From NCBI GenBank assembly GCA_947168335.1, contig CAMVLM010000021.1, forward strand, positions 1-37,731: a stretch of 37,731 nt of DNA, in the 5' to 3' direction. The translations under genes and the position numbers were made by a program. Within the stretch, counting starts at the first letter, position 1, and every line of letters begins with the position of its first letter. The stretch is from an uncultured Butyrivibrio sp. (GTDB lineage Bacteria; Bacillota; Clostridia; Lachnospirales; Lachnospiraceae). The notes under the pieces were generated by a model that searched no databases, was not told where the DNA came from, and saw only the letters and a program-made list of their open reading frames with translations. Of this stretch, positions 8,347-17,727 are shown piece after piece.

Positions 8347-10030
8347 AAAAGCATTAAATTTCCTGTCAATTGCATTCCTAACTCTTGTGATGCTTGTGGT
8401 TGTATGTCATTACACATTCAGGCCCAGCGGACTGTCAAGAATAAGACTCCTTGATTCGGGATGGACTGTGGTAACAAAAGATACCGTCTATACTGATGTT
8501 TCCTTATCTCAAATCATAGATAAGAATAAAGTAAAAAATCCCAAGGGAAATATTGTCTCCATGAAAAAGACACTTATGCATGGAAAAGATATACTTTTCC
8601 CCACATTGATGTTCCTTTCAAAGTACAGTGCATTTGAGATTTATCAGGATGGGGAACTCATTTATTCAGATTCTCTGGATAAATTCAGAAGTGGCGATTT
8701 CATAGGAACAAAATACAATTTCATTACACTTAACGGCTTTATGGATTCCAGTGAGCTGGAACTGAAAATGTATATAAACGAGGATAATACCTACTCCTAC
8801 GAGGTTCCGGTCTTCGGTAATTACAATGATGTTATACGGTACTTCATTTTTACCAACCTGTTTCCGCTAAGTTCAGGAGCTTTCCTGATCATTTTCGGAG
8901 TAGCATTCTTTATTATTTCATTGATGTTTTATAAGACACTTCCGGATATTCTGTCACAGCTGTTTTCATCACTTCTGCTGATTGATCTGGGTATCTGGAT
9001 ACTTTGCTACTTCAATCTGTGCGAATTATTTATGAATACCCGGGGGCATACCACTGAAATTGAGTATTTCTCCTTATATATGATGGTGCCATTGGTTTAT
9101 TTACTTATTGGCTGCATTCAGAAACACTATCTGGACTGGATCTTTATGATTACATCAACAACATGTGCTGTAATCTGCTTATTCCTGTTCCTTATGCATA
9201 CAACCGGAATAGCACATGTAAATCTTACCCTTGGTTATTATCAGTCCATCGCATTCATCACTCTGCTGTTCCTGGCTGTTACTATAGGCCGTGATATTGT
9301 TCAGAATAAGCTCCTGCCCTCTGAAAAGATTCAGCTGATCGGACTTGAAATCCTGGCAATATCATTTTTGATAAATGTTGCCTTTTATTATCTTGAATTA
9401 TTTGGAATTGTTCCGCTTAACACTATGACAAAAAGATCAATTCCCATGGGAGCTCTTGCATTTGTTTTTTCAACAATGCTGAACTACTTCACGTATATAT
9501 CGGAATCTTACGCAAGGCGAAAGGAATATGCATCACTTGCGCATCTGGCATATGCAGACGGTCTTACGGATCTTCCCAACAGATCAAGATATGAAAAATA
9601 CATGAGTGATCTTGATAAAAGGAAAGCAGACTATTGCATTATAAGCCTTGATCTTAATGGTCTTAAGGAAATAAATGATAATTCAGGACATGCAAATGGC
9701 GACAAGTACCTTCAGGAATTTGCAACCGTACTCCAGCAATGTTTTGCAGACAAGGCTTTTATTGCCAGAATCGGCGGCGATGAATTTGTCGCAATCCTGA
9801 CCAGAGAATACTGGGAGGAGGTCGATACACTTATTACAAGGCTGCAGGACGCCCTGGAAGTAAAGAATGTCCTTTATCCCGAATACAGGAGAAGCGTAGC
9901 CACAGGATATGCCATGAGCACCGAACTTGAAGATGCTGACTCACACGCTATTTATCTTCTTGCAGACAAGCGAATGTACCAGAAAAAGAAAAAGATGCAT
10001 GAAAAAATGGGCATGAAGCCCAGAGTCTAA
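8339..10030 (+). CDS. Second membrane GGDEF diguanylate cyclase, paralogue of the preceding gene
   Basis: Same architecture; DGLTDLPNRSRYEKY...ARIGGDEF. Start at ATG 8339 after cggaggtg; overlaps the previous CDS by 8 nt. Confidence 0.88.
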   Translation: MNKKALNFLSIAFLTLVMLVVVCHYTFRPSGLSRIRLLDSGWTVVTKDTVYTDVSLSQIIDKNKVKNPKGNIVSMKKTLMHGKDILFPTLMFLSKYSAFEIYQDGELIYSDSLDKFRSGDFIGTKYNFITLNGFMDSSELELKMYINEDNTYSYEVPVFGNYNDVIRYFIFTNLFPLSSGAFLIIFGVAFFIISLMFYKTLPDILSQLFSSLLLIDLGIWILCYFNLCELFMNTRGHTTEIEYFSLYMMVPLVYLLIGCIQKHYLDWIFMITSTTCAVICLFLFLMHTTGIAHVNLTLGYYQSIAFITLLFLAVTIGRDIVQNKLLPSEKIQLIGLEILAISFLINVAFYYLELFGIVPLNTMTKRSIPMGALAFVFSTMLNYFTYISESYARRKEYASLAHLAYADGLTDLPNRSRYEKYMSDLDKRKADYCIISLDLNGLKEINDNSGHANGDKYLQEFATVLQQCFADKAFIARIGGDEFVAILTREYWEEVDTLITRLQDALEVKNVLYPEYRRSVATGYAMSTELEDADSHAIYLLADKRMYQKKKKMHEKMGMKPRV

Positions 10031-10039
10031 ACAGAAAAA

Positions 10040-10086
10040 CAGCCATTAGCTTTCTCCACAAAGATTTCGCTAATGGCTGATTTTTA
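10040..10086. terminator. Bidirectional rho-independent terminator between convergent operons
   Basis: cagccattagc (10040-10050) / gctaatggctg (10069-10079), 11-bp perfect arms, T-run atttttattt on the plus side and aaaaac on the other side. Confidence 0.75.
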
Positions 10087-11352
10087 TTTCTTTAACAGTT
10101 CTTCCAATTTTGTCTGTGCATCAGAAAGTCCCTGATCCATGGACTTTTCCTTGTTTATCACTGCTCCCATCTCTGTTCCGAGAATCTTATAGAAATCCGG
10201 CCACTCTTCCATGACAGGTCTGTACACTCCGCTTTCCAAAGCATCCAGAACTGCTTCAAAAGGAGGATTCTTCTTAACAACTTCAGGGTCCGACAGTGAA
10301 GAATACCTGCAGGGAACCCCTCCGAATTCTATTGTTCCCTTCTGAACCTCAGGATCCATCAGATACTTAAGGAGTTTAACTGATAAATCCTTATTACCTG
10401 AATTCTCAGGGATTCCTATAGTCCATATTCCATAAACGTTTGCATTATAGGCCGCTGCATCATCAGTAGCTTTTCCGGTAAGTGCTATATAGTCAGAGGA
10501 TGATCTTGCTGTTGGGGTATACCATCCCGGCCATCCTATAGCCATTGCTGCTGCACCGTTTGCAACTGCAATTATCAGATTGTCACGATGCTCAGCTTTT
10601 CCCGTGGAGATAAGATCCAGGTAGAATTTAAACGCCTCCCTGAACTGCGGAGTATCAACAGTGGGGTTATTATTCTCATCAACAACCCAGCCGCCAAAAG
10701 AGGCCAGTATAGGCAGGAAATCGACAACATAATTATTCTCGGAATCGCCTCTGTACATAAATCCCAGGTTGCCGCTCTTTTTAACAATATCACAGACTTT
10801 TTTTATTTCTTCGAGAGAATGAAGGTCATCCCCCGAAAAACCAGCATTCTCAACAACTTTTTTATTATACAGAAGAACAGTCACATTTCCGTAGTACGGA
10901 GCAAGATACACGTTCTCATCTTTGTAACATATGATGGTCGTGGCTTTAATAATGTCATCATCAAGTTCATAGCCTGTATCGGACAGGTTCATGAGCATGC
11001 CCTTGGCTGTAAATTCAGCCATCCACGAACCGTCAACCATGCACAGGTCATACTCACCCTCCGCTTTCTGCGCATTCTCCACCAGACCGTTATGAAGTTC
11101 TTCCTCTCCAAGCTCGACAATATCGCAGATTACTTTATTTTCTTCTTCAAAAGGCACAAGGCATGATTCTATGGCATCCACATATATTCCCGACCTCAGA
11201 GCCAGTTTCAGATGAGGTGCAGTATCGGGATCCACAGTGAGTTTCTGCCGGCTATTCGATTTTCCACAGGCAATCAGTGAAACAGTCATTGCCAGAATCA
11301 ATATGACCGCACTGATCTTTTTTAATCTCGCCCTCATTGCCTTTCCTTTCAT
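10084..11352 (-). CDS. Extracellular solute-binding lipoprotein, family 1 (sugar-type)
   Basis: Lipobox signal peptide (AMTVSLIAC-GKS); body typical of family-1 binding proteins (LYNKKVVENAGF, AMAIGWPGWYTP, LKYLMDPEVQKG). Confidence 0.87.
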   Translation of the reverse strand: MKGKAMRARLKKISAVILILAMTVSLIACGKSNSRQKLTVDPDTAPHLKLALRSGIYVDAIESCLVPFEEENKVICDIVELGEEELHNGLVENAQKAEGEYDLCMVDGSWMAEFTAKGMLMNLSDTGYELDDDIIKATTIICYKDENVYLAPYYGNVTVLLYNKKVVENAGFSGDDLHSLEEIKKVCDIVKKSGNLGFMYRGDSENNYVVDFLPILASFGGWVVDENNNPTVDTPQFREAFKFYLDLISTGKAEHRDNLIIAVANGAAAMAIGWPGWYTPTARSSSDYIALTGKATDDAAAYNANVYGIWTIGIPENSGNKDLSVKLLKYLMDPEVQKGTIEFGGVPCRYSSLSDPEVVKKNPPFEAVLDALESGVYRPVMEEWPDFYKILGTEMGAVINKEKSMDQGLSDAQTKLEELLKK

Positions 11353-11356
11353 ATTA

Positions 11357-12088
11357 TTATCTGATCATTCTGTAGTGGACCGCCTCTTCCATGTCCTTTC
11401 TCACATCATCCAGACAGGCATCCACTCTGTTTTTGGGGATACTGCAAAAAATATTAACAAGTCTTTCATCAAGTTGTGTACCGGAAACTCTTTTTATCTC
11501 CGATACGGCCTCTGCATAGGGAAGCGTCGCCCTGTAGGCCCTGTCCATCGTAATCGCTGAATATGTATCAGCTATGGCAATAATCCTGGATCCCAAGGGT
11601 ATCTGATTGCCTGTAAGCTGATGATATCCGCCACCATCTATCCTCTCATGATGATACAGAATATACTCATTTATTCTTTCAAATCCCGGAATATCCTTCA
11701 GGATACGGACGCTCATTTCAGGATGTCTTTTAACAATGTCCCATTCATTATCGCCAAGCTTACCGGATTTTTCCAAAATATCATTTGGAATCTGCAGCTT
11801 ACCTATATCTATCAGAAGAGAGGCATAATAAAGGTCACTCCTTCTGATAAAAAAGCGGTCTGACAGTGGTAAAAAGTTATACAGCGCCATACTGAGGTTA
11901 TGTACGTGAAGGGAATGTCCGTCAAGGCTTGGATTATCCACTTCAATTATACCCACAAGAATCTCAAGAAGACGTCCTGTCCTGCATTTAATTTTATATG
12001 TTTTATAACACTGGTATATTCCAACAACTGCAAATATCACAAGCAAAAGGATAAGCAGATTGAAAATACCACTATCCACTAAAATCAT
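11357..12088 (-). CDS. HD-GYP-like domain protein with N-terminal TM; degenerate signature (LLIDIGK, HHERIDGGGYH)
   Basis: N-terminal TM helix, GHSLHVHNLS, LLIDIGKLQIP, YHHERIDGGGYHQLTGNQIPLGSRIIAIADTYSAITMDRAYR. Confidence 0.85.
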   Translation of the reverse strand: MILVDSGIFNLLILLLVIFAVVGIYQCYKTYKIKCRTGRLLEILVGIIEVDNPSLDGHSLHVHNLSMALYNFLPLSDRFFIRRSDLYYASLLIDIGKLQIPNDILEKSGKLGDNEWDIVKRHPEMSVRILKDIPGFERINEYILYHHERIDGGGYHQLTGNQIPLGSRIIAIADTYSAITMDRAYRATLPYAEAVSEIKRVSGTQLDERLVNIFCSIPKNRVDACLDDVRKDMEEAVHYRMIR

Positions 12089-13251
12089 GAATTCGCCTCC
12101 CTGGCATCCTTGAATCTAATCTGATTTTTGCCTGCTCTCTTTGCTTCATAGAGCGCTTCGTCAGCCCTCTTATATGCAACATCAATATCCTTGTCATCCG
12201 CGGTAATTTCAGTCACACCAAAAGATGCATGGATACCGTTAAGCCCACCCATCTTTACATTGTTTAATGCATCCAGCATCTTCTGCAGAACTTCAATGAC
12301 TTCATCTCTTCCGGATTTTCCGCGAAGAAATACTATGAACTCGTCACCGCCAAGTCTTCCGGGAAAGCTTCCCTTCTCAGAAAGAACTCTTTCCTGAAAA
12401 GCCCACTTCTCGGTCATATCTATATTAAGTGTATCAATTATCGTAAGTCCTGCGGTCTGTATTGCCTTATCACCCATCTGATGTCCCAGCTTGTCATTTA
12501 TCTGCTTAAATTCATCCAGATCAAGGAGACAGATGGCCATATACTCATCATGAGGCTTATCCACTATATTTCCAGCCAGTGAGAAGAATCTGCCCCTGTT
12601 AAGAAGCGATGTGAGTGCATCAAAGCTGGATTTTATCTCAAGCTCTCTCTGAATCTGAATATTTTTCTGGAATGTCACAAACTGCTGCATTCTGTTTCGC
12701 TGCATTGCGAAGTGGAGAATGATAGCAAGGCTGAAGAATATTATTACATTGTAAAGATCCTGAACCGCAATGTTTAAGGGTTTAACAGTATAAGACGACA
12801 AAATAAACACTGCAACACAGGTAGTGATCATGACCATCATGTACATCATCGTAGTAATGAGGGAAAAAGAGACAACTACGATCATAACAAGAAAAGCTGT
12901 GGCAGCCATATAGGGCTGATCAACCGACACTTTCGTACAATAACTCATCCAGACCAATACATTCCAGATAATATAAAGTCTTAAAAGAATCAGATTACTA
13001 TTATGTTCTAATACCTTTGAAAAAACAAATGAAAAAGCCGCTAATACAGCATAGAAAAAATAGACCTGAACCGGACTCTGATTCACGCTGAAAAGACCTA
13101 AAAAAGAAAAGATAATGCAGGATAGATTAACAACCAGAAACCATATATTCAAAATAAATATATGCCTCTTGTTGTTATCATCTATAAAGTCCCTGCATTC
13201 ATCATAGGTTACTTTATCATAACCATAATAATTCAGACTTTGGGCAACCAT
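12085..13251 (-). CDS. Membrane GGDEF diguanylate cyclase
   Basis: Multiple N-terminal TM helices; FDALTSLLNRGRFF...LLDLDEFKQINDKLGH...GRLGGDEF. ATGA overlap with the HD-GYP gene. Confidence 0.9.
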   Translation of the reverse strand: MVAQSLNYYGYDKVTYDECRDFIDDNNKRHIFILNIWFLVVNLSCIIFSFLGLFSVNQSPVQVYFFYAVLAAFSFVFSKVLEHNSNLILLRLYIIWNVLVWMSYCTKVSVDQPYMAATAFLVMIVVVSFSLITTMMYMMVMITTCVAVFILSSYTVKPLNIAVQDLYNVIIFFSLAIILHFAMQRNRMQQFVTFQKNIQIQRELEIKSSFDALTSLLNRGRFFSLAGNIVDKPHDEYMAICLLDLDEFKQINDKLGHQMGDKAIQTAGLTIIDTLNIDMTEKWAFQERVLSEKGSFPGRLGGDEFIVFLRGKSGRDEVIEVLQKMLDALNNVKMGGLNGIHASFGVTEITADDKDIDVAYKRADEALYEAKRAGKNQIRFKDAREANS

Positions 13252-13385
13252 AACAACCCCTCAAATAAAAATACGATGCCATAAGTTTCAGCATTTCTCA
13301 TATTTTTAGTGTATCAGACAAATCTAATAATTTTATAAAGATAATCTGATATTAAAATGAGTTTTGCCCAATTATTCTGTCCTGA

Positions 13386-16300
13386 TTACTTTCCGAGTCT
13401 GTCCCTGAACTTCCTGGGGATACCCGTTATCATGCGACCTGTTTTGTAAGAAACAGAATTCTCCATATCTTCATAGGCGCTCTGTAATCTGTTATAACGT
13501 CTCTTCCACATCTGCATCTCTTTTTCAAGAAGCTCATAGCTGTGGCCCAGCTCCCCCAGATCAAACTCTCTGTCTTCGATCTCATCATAAGCACCTTTGA
13601 GAGTATCCATTCTGTAAGTCTTACTGCTCTTTTTCATCACATCTTCGATGGCATCAGGTAACTGCTCATCATAGAAGAACCAGTATGGTCTGTTTGATAT
13701 TCCGAGCTTATTAAACCACTCGTTTTTAGCAAGTCCAAAGTTCATATTGTAACTGTCAGCTTCAAGATTTGAAAGGTCTTCAAGAAGCTTTCTTGCTGCA
13801 TAGTTTGTGAAGTCTCTCTCGTATGAATCATATTCTCCTGATTTTTTCAGCATCTCCATCATGGAGAAAAGCTTTCTGAAATCACTCTCTATCACTGCAT
13901 CAGGATTTTTTCTCACAATGTGCTCATACACTCTGTTTTTACTGTACATAATCCTGTCTGCGTCTATAAGTGCACGCAAAAATACGCAGTTATATGCAGC
14001 ATTGCCATATGCCTCAAAGGTCTTCTTTATTTCATCCCTGAGAAGTTCTGATCTGAATATCTTATTTCTGTAATCGGGAGAAATGAGTTTAAACAGATCA
14101 CGTCTGACTTCATTGGCTTTAAACACCTTTTTAACAGGCATAAGAGCGCAATCCTCGTCATGATATCTCTCCTGATTAACGTCCCTTTTCTGGCATGATA
14201 AATCTGACCAGTAGGTAACTATATCAGCCCTGTCTGCAGTTGCAACCTCATACAGCGGTCTGAACATTATGGATTCATATAGGTTGTCTGCATCAAGGAA
14301 AACAACGTATTCTCCCTTTGCGGCATCAAAACCTTTTATGAATAGTTCTTCCCTGCCTGCATCAATTCCCTGAACAAGAGTAACATTGTCATAGTCAGCT
14401 GCAAATTTCTTTAAAATCTCAACACTTCCGTCATCGGAATTGCCGTCTGAAAGAATCACTTCCATGGTCATCTCATCCCTGGACAGGATCTGATTCAAAA
14501 GGTTCTCTATTTCTGCTTTATTGTTGTGAGTAGCTATTACAGCAGAAACTCGGATTTTCTCATGATAATGCTCAGGAGATTCAATTATCTCGCGCAGCTG
14601 CTTAAATTTACCTTCACCGATAACATCTGCCGTAACCTCATTGTTATTTACAAGAGGCTCAAATACCTCCTTCATATGATAGAGGTAATCCACCTTCTGG
14701 GTTCTGTCGATTCTTCTGTATGTCATCTCAAAATTCTCATGCTTTTTCCTGTAAAAGACATTTTTGAATTTTGCAAATCTATCAGTATCTTTTCTTAACC
14801 ATTCCTCAATGAAGTTGTACTCATTGGTCATGGCATAGAATTTTCCCTTGCTGTAAACAGACGAGTTAGGATTATCTCTTCTGTTCATATAATATGAGTT
14901 TGCTGTAAACCATACTCTCTTTGCACAGACAAAATTCTGGAACCAGAAGCCGTTATCCTGATAGGATGCTCCGGGGGTAAGATTATGTCTTATGCCATTT
15001 TTATTAAGGAATTCTCTGTTATAAATTCCGCTCCAGGTCTGAATCGGGAATGTAAATGTCTTAAAATCATCACTGGTGCATACTACTTTTCCGTAATAGC
15101 TTCTTTCACGAACTATCTTGCCATTTGCTGTTGCAAGCTTTCCATTCGGATCAACACTGAATCTCTCATAATCAGCCCTGACTATGTCAACCTCGTTTGA
15201 TACCGCAAGCTCGTACAGATCTGAATACATATTCAGCTTTACAAAATCATCAGGCTCAAGAATTCCTACATACTCACCCTTAGCCTTATCAAGACCCATA
15301 TTCATGGTGTGTCCGTAGCCGGAATTATCTTTATCAATGATGACAATTCTCTTATCCAGGCTCTGATACTGTTTCATTATATCCATTGAGGAATCTTTAG
15401 AACCATCGTTGACACAGATGATCTCGATATCACCAAGTGTCTGATTGCACAGACTCTCAAGGGCAAGATTTAAATAATCCTCCTGGTTGTAAATAGGCAC
15501 AACCACTGATACCTTTGGCTTTGAAACCTTCTTGTCACAGAATCTGACCTCAGATTTCTTTACAGCAAAAAGATCCTGCCATGTAGAAAAGCTCTTATAT
15601 TTCTGAAAATCCTTCTCCTTGCCGCCATCCTTTATATAATTCTGCTTCTCATACAGATATTCAAGCTTTCTGCTATAGTCAGAAAGACAAGCGTAAGGAT
15701 GCTCATCATAAAGATCATTTGCCATTCCAAACAGAGTTTCATCAAATCCCTGCTCGCCTGCGATATCCTCAAAAAGCTTAAGAACTTCTGAAAACTCATG
15801 CTGAAGGACATTATCTACAGCATCTCTGCCAACCTGCTTATCTTCCAAGGTTCTGATAATAGCCTTTACAGAGTTTACTTTACTAAGATACAGCTGCTTC
15901 TTGTTATCAGGACTCTGCTCTTTTCTCTCCACCACACGGTCAAGGCAGACCATCATCCTGGTGTCTGCGGCAGCAAAGCCATAAAAGAATGACTCATCCA
16001 CATCAGTGTAATCTTCTGAAAAACTTATACCGTTTTTATCAAGGGTTTCTTTTTTATATACAGCAGAAACAGGATTTTTAGAAATCCCGTAGATTGCAGG
16101 ATTTCCATCCAGTGTAAGAAGTCTGTGAACATAACCTGCACCGGAAGTCTCGAAGAGAAATTTGTTCACAATATACAGCTTGTTGCCGGAATTTTTGTAA
16201 AACACGGTAAATCCCATGTAATCCAGCTGATATTTCCTTGCTTTGGCGATAACCGGTGAATATCCATACTCGTAAATGATATCTCCGGCCTTAATAAAAT

Positions 16301-16550
16301 GAACGTATTCACCAGTAGCAGCTTTAAGTCCGGCATTATATGCCTTACCTCTGCTTCCGGAATTCTCACTTAATACAGTAATCCTTCCGTCCTTTTGTGC
16401 AGCATCCTTAAGGGACTTATATTCAGCATCATCCCTTAAAACGCAGATTATTTCCACGTCGCAGTTTTCCTGACGGCAAATGGATTTTACCGTGCTTAAT
16501 GCACCTTCCTCATCCTTATATACATCAACAATTACAGATATATCCTTCAT
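13386..16550 (-). CDS. Multidomain glycosyltransferase with three GT2-like modules and C-terminal coiled coil
   Basis: GT2-like starts at DISVIVDVYKDEEGAL, PKVSVVVPIYNQEDYL (LEPDD) and IRVSAVIATHNNKAEI (FLDADN); C-terminal SVSYKTGRMITGIPRKFRD. Confidence 0.88.
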   Translation of the reverse strand: MKDISVIVDVYKDEEGALSTVKSICRQENCDVEIICVLRDDAEYKSLKDAAQKDGRITVLSENSGSRGKAYNAGLKAATGEYVHFIKAGDIIYEYGYSPVIAKARKYQLDYMGFTVFYKNSGNKLYIVNKFLFETSGAGYVHRLLTLDGNPAIYGISKNPVSAVYKKETLDKNGISFSEDYTDVDESFFYGFAAADTRMMVCLDRVVERKEQSPDNKKQLYLSKVNSVKAIIRTLEDKQVGRDAVDNVLQHEFSEVLKLFEDIAGEQGFDETLFGMANDLYDEHPYACLSDYSRKLEYLYEKQNYIKDGGKEKDFQKYKSFSTWQDLFAVKKSEVRFCDKKVSKPKVSVVVPIYNQEDYLNLALESLCNQTLGDIEIICVNDGSKDSSMDIMKQYQSLDKRIVIIDKDNSGYGHTMNMGLDKAKGEYVGILEPDDFVKLNMYSDLYELAVSNEVDIVRADYERFSVDPNGKLATANGKIVRERSYYGKVVCTSDDFKTFTFPIQTWSGIYNREFLNKNGIRHNLTPGASYQDNGFWFQNFVCAKRVWFTANSYYMNRRDNPNSSVYSKGKFYAMTNEYNFIEEWLRKDTDRFAKFKNVFYRKKHENFEMTYRRIDRTQKVDYLYHMKEVFEPLVNNNEVTADVIGEGKFKQLREIIESPEHYHEKIRVSAVIATHNNKAEIENLLNQILSRDEMTMEVILSDGNSDDGSVEILKKFAADYDNVTLVQGIDAGREELFIKGFDAAKGEYVVFLDADNLYESIMFRPLYEVATADRADIVTYWSDLSCQKRDVNQERYHDEDCALMPVKKVFKANEVRRDLFKLISPDYRNKIFRSELLRDEIKKTFEAYGNAAYNCVFLRALIDADRIMYSKNRVYEHIVRKNPDAVIESDFRKLFSMMEMLKKSGEYDSYERDFTNYAARKLLEDLSNLEADSYNMNFGLAKNEWFNKLGISNRPYWFFYDEQLPDAIEDVMKKSSKTYRMDTLKGAYDEIEDREFDLGELGHSYELLEKEMQMWKRRYNRLQSAYEDMENSVSYKTGRMITGIPRKFRDRLGK

Positions 16551-16560
16551 TTTTCTGTCC

Positions 16561-17703
16561 TTAAAGCTTTTCGTATACTTTCATTATCTCATCAGCATTT
16601 TTACTTGCCGTGAAGTTTTCCATGGCATATTTCTGCCCGTCTTTTGCTATTCCAATGTACTTATCGTAATCCTCTATAACGCTTCTCATCTTAAGATGCA
16701 GATCATTGGAATTTTCGCTCTTATAAAGTACTCCGGCATCACCGTTATCAAGTACCTCGGGAGTCGCACCGGAATCAGCTCCGATCACGATACAGCCTGC
16801 CATCATGGCTTCAACAGTAACTCTTCCAAAAGGTTCGGATATTGAGCTCATGATATACGCATCACTCTTTTTATAAAACAGCGCAACATCTGATCTGTCC
16901 CCGTAAAAGGTAACATTTTCTGAAAGACCTTTTTTATTGACCATATCCTCAAGGACAGTTCTCTTCTCGCCACTTCCGATAAAGGAGATATGGAAATTGT
17001 TTATGCCCTCTTCTTTCAGCATACCTGCAGCTTCAACAATGTATTCCTGACCTTTATTGGTATTCATGCTGCCTACGTTCAAGAACTCCAGTACATCCTT
17101 CTTATTACCAAAGTCCCTTTCACAATAAAAATCCTTCTCATCTATTCCATTGTAAATAACCAAAGACCTGTCAGTCTTTAATCTTGGAGAGTAATAATCC
17201 CTTATAAACTCAGAGATATCAATAACCCTGTCCGCCTTATCAATAAGTCCGTAGCACTTGTCGGAAAAAAGGCTTCTGTTCTGGAAAATCTCCAGAGCCT
17301 CTCTAATATGCCACACACAGGGTATCTTACATCTGGCGGCAGCCTGCTGCCCCACATAGGACCATATCGTGTTTATATGGACAATATCAACCTTCTCCTT
17401 CCTGATCAGAGAAGCTATCTGAGTAATTGCAAAAATCTGGTTGTACAGTCTCTTGGTCATCATAGATAACTGAACCTTGGAACTGCCCTGATCCTTCTCC
17501 CAAATAGTCCAGGAAAAGGATCTGATATAGAACCATCTAATATTTTCATTATCAAGAAGCTCCTGACCGTTACCCTTCCTTGGAAGCACAACGATGGGAT
17601 CATACTTACCGCTTTTTCTTAAAAGGCAGCACAGTTTGACCATGCTTCTGAAGGCCCCGCTGTATGCAGCGTTATCTGAAGCCACAAAAAGAATCTTTTT
17701 CAC
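16561..17703 (-). CDS. Glycosyltransferase family 4 (GTG start)
   Basis: KKILFVASDNAAYSGAFRSM; NVGSMNTNKGQEYIVEAAGML; SISEPFGRVTVEAMMAGCIVIGADSGATPEVL. RBS cggaggaaca-GTG. Confidence 0.9.
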   Translation of the reverse strand: MKKILFVASDNAAYSGAFRSMVKLCCLLRKSGKYDPIVVLPRKGNGQELLDNENIRWFYIRSFSWTIWEKDQGSSKVQLSMMTKRLYNQIFAITQIASLIRKEKVDIVHINTIWSYVGQQAAARCKIPCVWHIREALEIFQNRSLFSDKCYGLIDKADRVIDISEFIRDYYSPRLKTDRSLVIYNGIDEKDFYCERDFGNKKDVLEFLNVGSMNTNKGQEYIVEAAGMLKEEGINNFHISFIGSGEKRTVLEDMVNKKGLSENVTFYGDRSDVALFYKKSDAYIMSSISEPFGRVTVEAMMAGCIVIGADSGATPEVLDNGDAGVLYKSENSNDLHLKMRSVIEDYDKYIGIAKDGQKYAMENFTASKNADEIMKVYEKL

Positions 17704-17727
17704 TGTTCCTCCGAACCTGAATAAATC

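Noticed and set aside
10588-11166. 192-aa plus-strand ORF opposite the solute-binding protein
   Set aside because: Antisense shadow ORF of a well-supported lipoprotein gene; no domain signal.
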